From Ophiura sarsii (lineage: Eukaryota; Echinodermata; Ophiuroidea; Amphilepidida; Ophiuridae), in contig CM069455.1 in NCBI GenBank assembly GCA_035610835.1, positions 34,119,596 to 34,183,595 on the forward strand: DNA of 64,000 nucleotides. The letters are read 5' to 3'. The translations under genes were made by a program, and so were the position numbers. Positions 57,410-64,000 of this stretch are shown piece after piece (positions within the stretch are counted from its first letter, which is position 1; every line of letters begins with the position of its first letter). Under the pieces are notes generated by a model. It had not been told where the DNA came from. It worked only from the letters and a program-made list of their open reading frames with translations, and ran no database searches.

Positions 57410-58160
57410 CCCCCCTAACATTTGATCGCGTTTGTTTGCATTACTCCACATACAAATGTATTTCTTGAAAAATTGAAACATTTATCAAACAAAAACAGCT
57501 TGGCTACCCATTGCAAGTTTTTTTCCCTTTTCAATAGCATGTTTACTTCTTCAAAAACATTCACATTTCCCAAAATGATGTTTTCAGAAAAAGTGGCACT
57601 TTTCAATATCTTATGCAAGAAAGTTACAAACATTTCTCCAGTGCTGTTTAAATTAATTTGAATTGTCTTTAATTTCAATGTAAGGAAAGTCTCTTTTTTC
57701 TTTAGCTGGTCCTTATTTGAAATGCAACATAAAATGATTTTCTTTCATTCATGAATATAGCCAATTCACGTCAATAACTTCCCTGTATCGTGCACTTTTC
57801 GGAAAATATCATTTTGGGGAAATGTGACTGTTTTGGAAAAAGTAAACATAGTATAGGAACAAACTTTGTGTGGGTAGCCAAGGGTTTTCCGTTTCATAAA
57901 TGTTTTAATCTTTAAAAACGCTTAATAGTGTGTGGATTTATACACCAAAACTCGAATAGAATCTTGAAAAGTGCCAATTCTTTTGAAAACATCAATTTTG
58001 TGAAATGTGACTATTTTGGGGAAAATGATAATGATACTGAAATGGAGAAACTTTCTATAAAGTTGCCAAGTGTTTTTGCTTTTCATAAGTATTTTAATCT
58101 TTCGAAACGTCTAATTATGTGTAGAGTTATGCAAACAAACGTGTTCAAATGTTAGGGGGG
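57410..58160. repeat. Palindromic element with CCCCCCTAACATTTGA ends
   Basis: The left end CCCCCCTAACATTTGA is the exact complement of TCAAATGTTAGGGGGG at the right. The inner arms (AAAGTGGCACTTTTCAA / CTTGAAAAGTGCCAA and TTTGTTTGCATTACTC / AGTTATGCAAACAAA) are diverged inverted copies. It is about 750 bp and non-coding. Confidence 0.75.
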
Positions 58161-60347
58161 GTTACATTTGTGACCCCTTTATAATAGAGGTATCAAAGAC
58201 ATTTATCAATTCAATGACAGGTGGGGATTTTTCTTACCATGTAAAATTGTAGAATTTTTCTCTTGCAAGCAGAATTGCAGAGATTTTAGATCATTACTCA
58301 AACTAACATCACTGAGAAGACATGTTATGTTAAACATGTCCTAATTTTAAGACCTTCCATCAGGGTTAAGGTTTATTTGCAGACATCATGGCTTTATATT
58401 ATAGTTCTTTTGATATACATGGCGCAAGAAATAACTTCTTGTATAAGCCGGGGAGCTGAGCTGAAATGTGAATTTTGTGTTTAGCAAGGACATAATGTAT
58501 TTTCAACGATCTTGACGTTGTACATCGGTGTACTACTGAAAACGGACCAACGCTTGGATGTTGCAGTGTGCAGACCTCGCCCTTCAGATTTTTATCAGAG
58601 TTGTGATCCACTACCTGAACTGCGCGAACTAGCGTTTCCAGAAGCGTGTGAACCAATGATTCTTTTGTCAGTAGTGGATCGCAGAGATTACCCAACATTT
58701 AGATGCCCTCGTCCTGGATCATCAAGTTGCTCTTGGCTCTTTATTTGATCCATGTCACTTCCTTGATCCACCGTATTATACGTTCCTCCTCTTTGTCTAT
58801 TGTCTATCCTAGCCTCCTCCAGGTTACTTATTTATACTTACAATGCATTTCCCATGGTGATTCCAAATATGGTAATGAAATACAGTAATTTCGACATTTT
58901 TGAAACATTTTGTGACATTTTGGAATGTCGTCTGCAGCTGCCTGCCGCGTGGAAAGTGAGTGTGAAATGCAGATGTGGTTATATGAACATGTTATTCCAT
59001 TTACACTTCTATACTCCTTCCCTGTTGTGTCATGTGTTCCATAGGTGTACGAATTTTAACTGGAATAATTCATTGACATTGTACCAATATGTTCGGTCGA
59101 GGGAAAATAGTAGGCCCACGGTCTCCAGTTACCAAGGAGACCTATTTTAACCATTTTCCCGAATACAGAGCAGTAAATAATTGTTTTGTATAACATTTAA
59201 ATAATATTTCTTTCATGTGAAATACTTTGATAAGTGAAATATTACGCCTAGGCTAGGCCTAACCAAAGCTGTCAGTCGCTAAGCTTACCTCCTTGGCAGC
59301 ATATTTGATTTGATGTTTCGTATTAGCACTGTCTACATCGTCCAGTGATTGCTCCAATGACTCTTCACCAATGAGCCGTAACCCAAATTATCTTTTTGGG
59401 GTGATAAACTTCGGGAAAATTAGTCCGAACGTCAGCGAAATGAAAATAAACAATGCATGCGACATGTAATCAATAACCGCGATCGCGAGCAGGGAAACAC
59501 GTTCACATTTCCCCCGGAGCTCCTCATCACAGGAAAATAAATTTAGTACGTGTTCATGGGGACTGTTTAACTCCTGTGAAATAGTGGGGGAAATTGTCCA
59601 AATATGTTATGTCATATAATGTGGTATCCACCAATCAAATTATAGGAATATTTGTATTTGTTATACATGTTATATAATGTATAATATGTTTGTTGTTGTA
59701 AATTTGTTTGCCGTACTTCAATTCTGCACTAACAAATAATGTAAAATATTAATATTAGTTATGTTTGTCTATTTGTTTTACAGGTAATCTCGGAAATCTG
59801 TGGCCGTTTTATACAATTGTTACATCACAGTAGCAATATATAGGCGTATATCATCTTGAAATGTACACTGACGGTGCAATTGAATTCATACTTGTAAAAC
59901 TTACGTTCGAAAATATTTTCCCTTTTAAAATGTATTGACATCTATGCCAACCTTGAATTACTCACTGGCTATAACTTGGACTGTTAATCACTTCGGTAAC
60001 AAACGACGGTAGTACAACCCTGACTTAAATTTACCACAAAGGTTATATTTCAAAGGTCATCTATGAAAGGTCATCTCAACGTCAAGAGGTCATATTAACG
60101 TCATATCCAGTCGATTGGTTGTATTTTAGAAGACATTCATAATTTCACACGTTCTTTAGGATCTACTCTCTTGAGTTGAGTTATATGTATATTATTCATC
60201 CGGTGTATATTCGATTTACCTATATATGAATATCATTGTATTTATATTTTAATTTTGTGGTCATGTAAGGCTAGAATATCCATAAGCCATTTGAGACAGC
60301 GGTAAGACATGTTAACCAATAGGCAAACACATACAATAACGCGTAAT
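58161..60347. other. Intergenic region upstream of the GPCR gene
   Basis: It contains a partial dispersed repeat ending in GCCTGCCGCGTGGAAAGTG (about 58840-58965). Otherwise nothing is recognised. The last 180 bp are AT-rich with several TATATGTATA-like stretches, where a core promoter could lie. This is not demonstrable from sequence. Confidence 0.4.
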
Positions 60348-63300
60348 ATGTTTCTCTTAGTTATTAAGAATGTCCAATTCATTCTGTGTTTAAGCCTGTG
60401 TATGCTATGTAGATACGTATTTACCCAACAACTGTATACCACAGAGCCGACATCTGTGTATCCAATTTCTAATGAAGCATCGCTTATGACTGTAGTGACA
60501 CCAGAACCGTCGAATATAGAAATACCACGGAATGTCGACTTGTATCCTCTATTTGATCCAACCGTTGCAATACACGAGGGTATTGAGGTTACCTTTGTCA
60601 ATATCAGTTTGGAACCTGCTGACTATGCTTATCTTATTCGAAGCGTCCACAAAAAAGGCTGTGTTAATATCATAAGGATCTACGACAGCGGTTGTAACTT
60701 CTCACTTTTAAATTATGGTTGGCATTTTGGATCATCCGTTCACTCGTCTTTATCTCTACCATTCACTTTAGCAAATGTAAAAATAGAACGGCAAGATACG
60801 TCTCATAAAGATCACGATCGCGTGATTCATCACGTGACTGACCATTGCAATGATTGGTTGATAACGGGCGACTGTGCCCAAGTTGATACAAGTGACAATT
60901 ATGTTTTTTGTTCGCTGTCGGTGGGAGAATCAATTCCACGGTGGTCTCCCTTTTATAAAAGGCATCGTACATTGTTTATGTGTGCCTTAGAATGCGAAAC
61001 AAACTGCACGTGCTCTTTAGAGAATGCAGGGTTGACAAGTACTTGCAGTAATGGAACACAATCGACTACGTTCATAGTATGGGATAATTCTGTTAACCGG
61101 TTAAAACAATTTTTCCGTTTCAATATTGATCGAATTGGTAAACATGCCTTCACTAACAATACCTTTGTCGGAAGCGAAAGAATGAGTGAATTGACCATAT
61201 ACAGTGATCGGAAAATTCGTAATATTGAGAAAGACGCGTTTAATGGTTTTCATAATCTCAGACATCTTAAACTAGGCTACAATTTGCTGACAGAATTAGT
61301 AAATGGCACATTCAATTCACTTTTAAACTTAAATATATTAGATATTTCATCTAACCAAATTGAATTTATTAATGTTGATGCTTTCTCAAATTTAATTAAT
61401 TTACGTAGTCTCAACTTGATATACAACCACATTGCACATTTACCCAGCGGTTTGTTTAAGTGTATGTCAAACATGAAGTCACTAGAACTCCAACATAATC
61501 AGATAATGCGACTACAACGAGAAGTTTTTCTTGGAATGGAGAAACTAGAATCCCTATACCTTTCGCATAATTACATAAACACAATAGAACCGAATGTATT
61601 CGCAGGGTTAATTAATTTACGTAGTCTCAATTTGATATACAACCACATTGCACATTTACCCAGCGGTTTGTTTACGTGTATGTCAAACATGAAGTCACTA
61701 GAACTCCAACATAATCAGGTAATACGACTACAACGAGAAGTCTTTCTTGGAATGGAGAATTTAGAATACCTATACCTTTCGCATAATAACATAAACACAA
61801 TAGAATCGAAGGTATTCGCAGGGTTAAACAGATTGAAATCATTGGACTTAGGTTCGAATGGAATTAACGGGTTGTCTGATGCTGCTTTCATACGGACGGT
61901 GTCGTTAAAGGTTTTGCAGAACATCCGAAACACCACGTGTAGATTGATAGAACCCGACATCTTCTTAAGCCAAACATGTCAAGATGATGGAGATTATGTC
62001 ACACCTAGTACACAATCCTCAAAATATACAACACCGTGTCCATTACAACTCGTCACACTTACTGGGAACAATATCACCGAATTTTCATTTAACTCATTTA
62101 CAGGTCTTACAAGTACAATAGTAATTGTAAGTCATGAATGGTTGTGCTGTTTTCTGAATGGGTCAGTTTGCGAAGTCCACTCTAGGAGCTTAATGACGGG
62201 TGACTGTAACCAAGTTGTTATGAGTGACGATTATTTTTTTTGTTCGCTGTCGTTTGGAGAATCAATCCCACGGTGGTCACCTTTTTATCAAACTACCAGA
62301 ACAAATTTTGAATGTGCCTTAGAATGCGAAACAAACTGCACGTGCTCTTTAGAGAATGCAGGGTTGACAAGTACTTGCAGTAATGGAACACCATCGACTA
62401 TGTTCATAGTATGGGATAATTTTGTTAAACCGTTACGACTTTCTTTCCACTTCAATATTGATCGAATTGGTAAACATGCCTTCACTAACAATACCTTTGT
62501 CGGAAGCGAAAGAGCGAGTGCCTTGACCATATACAGTGATCGGAAAATTCGTCATATTGAGAAAGACGCGTTTAATGGTTTTTATAATCTCAGACATCTT
62601 AAACTAGGCTACAACTTGCTGACAGAATTAGTAAATGGCACATTCAATTCACTTTTAAACTTAAATATATTAGATATTTCATTTAACCAACTTAAAATCA
62701 TAAATGTTGATGCTTTCTCAAATTTAATCAATTTACGTAGTCTCAACCTGATATACAACAACATCGCACATTTACCCAGCGGTTTGTTTGAGTGTTTGTC
62801 AAACATGAAGTCACTAGAACTCCAACATAATCAGGTAATACGACTACAACGAGAAGTTTTTCTTGGAATGGTGAATCTAGAATCCCTATCCCTTTCGCAT
62901 AATAACATACACGCAATCGAACCGAATGTATTCGCAGGGTTAAACAGATTAAACACATTAGACTTAAGTTGGAATGGAATAAACAGGTTGTCTGATTTTG
63001 CCTTCCTACGGACGGTGTCGTTCAAAGTTTTGCAGGATATTCGAAACACCACGTGTAGATTGATAGAACCCGGCGCCTTCGTAAGCCAAACATGTCCAGG
63101 TGAAGGGGAACATGTCACACCTAGTAAACTATCATCAGAATATACCACACCGTGTCCCTTACAGCTCGTTACACTTACTGGGAACAATATCACATCATTT
63201 TCTTTTAACTCATTTAAAGGTCTTACAAATACAACAGTAATTGTAGATCATGAATGGTTGTGCTGTTTTCTGGAAGGCTCAGTTTGCGAAGTCCAAACTA

Positions 63301-64000
63301 GAATTAGGACGACTAACACATTTCTCACCTGTAACCGTCTCCTACCAATAAATTTAGCGATGATCTTATTGTGGACTTTTGGATTCCTGGCGGTATTGGG
63401 AAATCTCAATGTGATATTCTTTCAAGTTCATTCAGGCGGACGAAAAAATGTGCAATCTTTATTGATTGCAAATTTAGCAGTATCAGATCTTCTAATGGGC
63501 ATATATATGTTGATAATCGCATCCACAGACCTGATTTACGGGGATTACTTTCCTGCATACACTGAAAATTGGCGGAATAGTAACGTGTGTTTAGCTGCAG
63601 GTACATTGGCCATGTTGTCAAGTGAGGCGTCCATTCTTTTTGTTACCTTAATAACTTTAGATAGATTAATGGGCATTCGGTTTACATTTAGTGGATTTCG
63701 AATGCGGATTAAATCCGCTTCGATAGTTATCACTGGTATGTGGCTTCTATCACTAACAATAAGTCTAATGCCAGCGTTTGTAAATATGTCTGCCTTGAAT
63801 TATGAGCTATCCGAGGTTTGCGTGTCTCTGCCTCTTAGCCGAAAAGAAATCTTCACTGAGAACCACAGAATTGCTGTAGGGCACAATATGGATCGTATAT
63901 TTTATGATATTTCATATTCTGGTATGTATTATTCGATAGCTGTATTCATCGGCTTGAACTCGATTTGTTGCCTCATAATTGCATTCGGTTATATCTGGAT
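60348..64000 (+). CDS. LRR-containing GPCR with two tandem ectodomain modules (partial, runs off window)
   Basis: One continuous frame of 1217 residues without introns, open at the window end. Residues 1-27 form a signal peptide (MFLLVIKNVQFILCLSLCML then CRYVFTQ). The ATG at 60348 is chosen because this leader follows it. Residues about 28-174 are unassigned. Module 1 (about 175-615) has a Cys cluster CETNCTCSLENAGL, then about ten LRRs (NLRHLKLGYN, SLELQHNQ, YLYLSHNNI), then a C-terminal block with EWLCCFLNGSVCE. Module 2 (about 616-990) repeats this. The seven-helix domain begins near residue 1000 with a GNLNVIFF helix, LLIANLAVSDLLMGIYML (TM2), CLAAGTLAMLSSE and TLDRLMGI (TM3), a TM4, Cys in the second loop (SEVCVSL) and TM5. 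This is the relaxin-receptor/GRL101 subfamily of LRR GPCRs. I see no LDL-receptor A module. The ligand is unknown. Confidence 0.9.
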   Translation, partial: MFLLVIKNVQFILCLSLCMLCRYVFTQQLYTTEPTSVYPISNEASLMTVVTPEPSNIEIPRNVDLYPLFDPTVAIHEGIEVTFVNISLEPADYAYLIRSVHKKGCVNIIRIYDSGCNFSLLNYGWHFGSSVHSSLSLPFTLANVKIERQDTSHKDHDRVIHHVTDHCNDWLITGDCAQVDTSDNYVFCSLSVGESIPRWSPFYKRHRTLFMCALECETNCTCSLENAGLTSTCSNGTQSTTFIVWDNSVNRLKQFFRFNIDRIGKHAFTNNTFVGSERMSELTIYSDRKIRNIEKDAFNGFHNLRHLKLGYNLLTELVNGTFNSLLNLNILDISSNQIEFINVDAFSNLINLRSLNLIYNHIAHLPSGLFKCMSNMKSLELQHNQIMRLQREVFLGMEKLESLYLSHNYINTIEPNVFAGLINLRSLNLIYNHIAHLPSGLFTCMSNMKSLELQHNQVIRLQREVFLGMENLEYLYLSHNNINTIESKVFAGLNRLKSLDLGSNGINGLSDAAFIRTVSLKVLQNIRNTTCRLIEPDIFLSQTCQDDGDYVTPSTQSSKYTTPCPLQLVTLTGNNITEFSFNSFTGLTSTIVIVSHEWLCCFLNGSVCEVHSRSLMTGDCNQVVMSDDYFFCSLSFGESIPRWSPFYQTTRTNFECALECETNCTCSLENAGLTSTCSNGTPSTMFIVWDNFVKPLRLSFHFNIDRIGKHAFTNNTFVGSERASALTIYSDRKIRHIEKDAFNGFYNLRHLKLGYNLLTELVNGTFNSLLNLNILDISFNQLKIINVDAFSNLINLRSLNLIYNNIAHLPSGLFECLSNMKSLELQHNQVIRLQREVFLGMVNLESLSLSHNNIHAIEPNVFAGLNRLNTLDLSWNGINRLSDFAFLRTVSFKVLQDIRNTTCRLIEPGAFVSQTCPGEGEHVTPSKLSSEYTTPCPLQLVTLTGNNITSFSFNSFKGLTNTTVIVDHEWLCCFLEGSVCEVQTRIRTTNTFLTCNRLLPINLAMILLWTFGFLAVLGNLNVIFFQVHSGGRKNVQSLLIANLAVSDLLMGIYMLIIASTDLIYGDYFPAYTENWRNSNVCLAAGTLAMLSSEASILFVTLITLDRLMGIRFTFSGFRMRIKSASIVITGMWLLSLTISLMPAFVNMSALNYELSEVCVSLPLSRKEIFTENHRIAVGHNMDRIFYDISYSGMYYSIAVFIGLNSICCLIIAFGYIW
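60870..63330 (+). repeat. Intragenic tandem duplication of the GPCR ectodomain module
   Basis: The block from GACTGT near 60870 to TGCGAAGTCCA near 62181 recurs from 62199 to 63297. The offset is 1332 bp before the LRR duplication (AATGCGAAAC at 60991 and 62323) and 1116 bp after it (GTTTTGCAG at 61911 and 63027). The 216-bp difference is the extra LRR block in the first copy. Both copies are in frame. Confidence 0.9.
61401..61832 (+). repeat. 216-bp in-frame duplication of three LRRs within module 1
   Basis: The sequence from TTACGTAGTCTCAACTTGAT (61401) recurs at 61617, an offset of exactly 216 bp or 72 residues, which is three 24-residue LRRs. The two copies differ at a few positions. Module 2 has only one copy of this block. 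Confidence 0.9.

Noticed and set aside
60242..63193. Minus-strand ORFs opposite the GPCR
   Set aside because: They mirror the LRR repeats of the plus-strand gene and carry no motif of their own.

Overview
This is eukaryotic nuclear DNA, AT-rich and dense in repeats, with spliced genes. The best fit is a marine invertebrate deuterostome (echinoderm, hemichordate or amphioxus type). That rests on a ROCO-family gene carrying death-fold domains, an LRR-type GPCR of the relaxin-receptor/GRL101 kind, L2/CR1 LINEs and many palindromic DNA-transposon remnants. I cannot name the species. A run of 100 N at 47525-47624 is an assembly gap.

Left part, 1-24.5 kb: one spliced plus-strand gene enters from beyond the left edge. 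Two exons (440-669, 1150-1733) encode the COR domain of a ROCO protein. A Ser/Thr/Asn-rich linker exon (5702-5851) follows. Two exons (about 10597-10877, 11322-11462) form a death-domain-like fold, and a terminal exon (23992-24491) encodes a CARD-like domain and the stop codon. Splice phases agree through the first five exons. They do not agree between the fifth exon and the CARD exon, so at least one exon is missing from my model or the CARD exon belongs to another transcript. The introns are filled with transposons: a 5'-truncated L2/CR1 LINE with an SGNH-esterase-like ORF1 (6.7-10.4 kb), several MITEs, and a nested complex at 12.5-20.1 kb. In that complex a GC-rich element was split by a 6.6-kb element, which was itself invaded by an intact L2-type LINE and by a TIR-bounded element carrying an acidic repeat ORF.

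Middle part, 24.5-60.3 kb: I find no convincing host protein gene. It holds a 178-bp-period satellite (26.0-29.8 kb), two copies of a GC-rich repeat in inverted orientation at 22.9 and 33.1 kb, at least nine palindromic elements (one a 2-kb foldback-like palindrome), a tandem duplication at 44.4-45.85 kb, and degraded LINE and tRNA-like SINE fragments. At 45.9-47.5 kb, A-tailed repeats are each followed by the same U2 snRNA segment and end in a nearly complete U2-like sequence. A segmental duplication (50.9-52.3 versus 55.8-56.3 kb) supplies an empty site that defines an 837-bp TA-inserted element exactly.

Right part, 60.35-64.0 kb: a single uninterrupted plus-strand reading frame runs off the window. 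It encodes a signal peptide, an unassigned N-terminal region, two tandem LRR ectodomain modules (an intragenic duplication) and a seven-helix receptor domain as far as TM5. The ROCO-death-CARD gene is probably an intracellular death or immune scaffold, and the GPCR a surface receptor. Nothing in the sequence links the two functionally.
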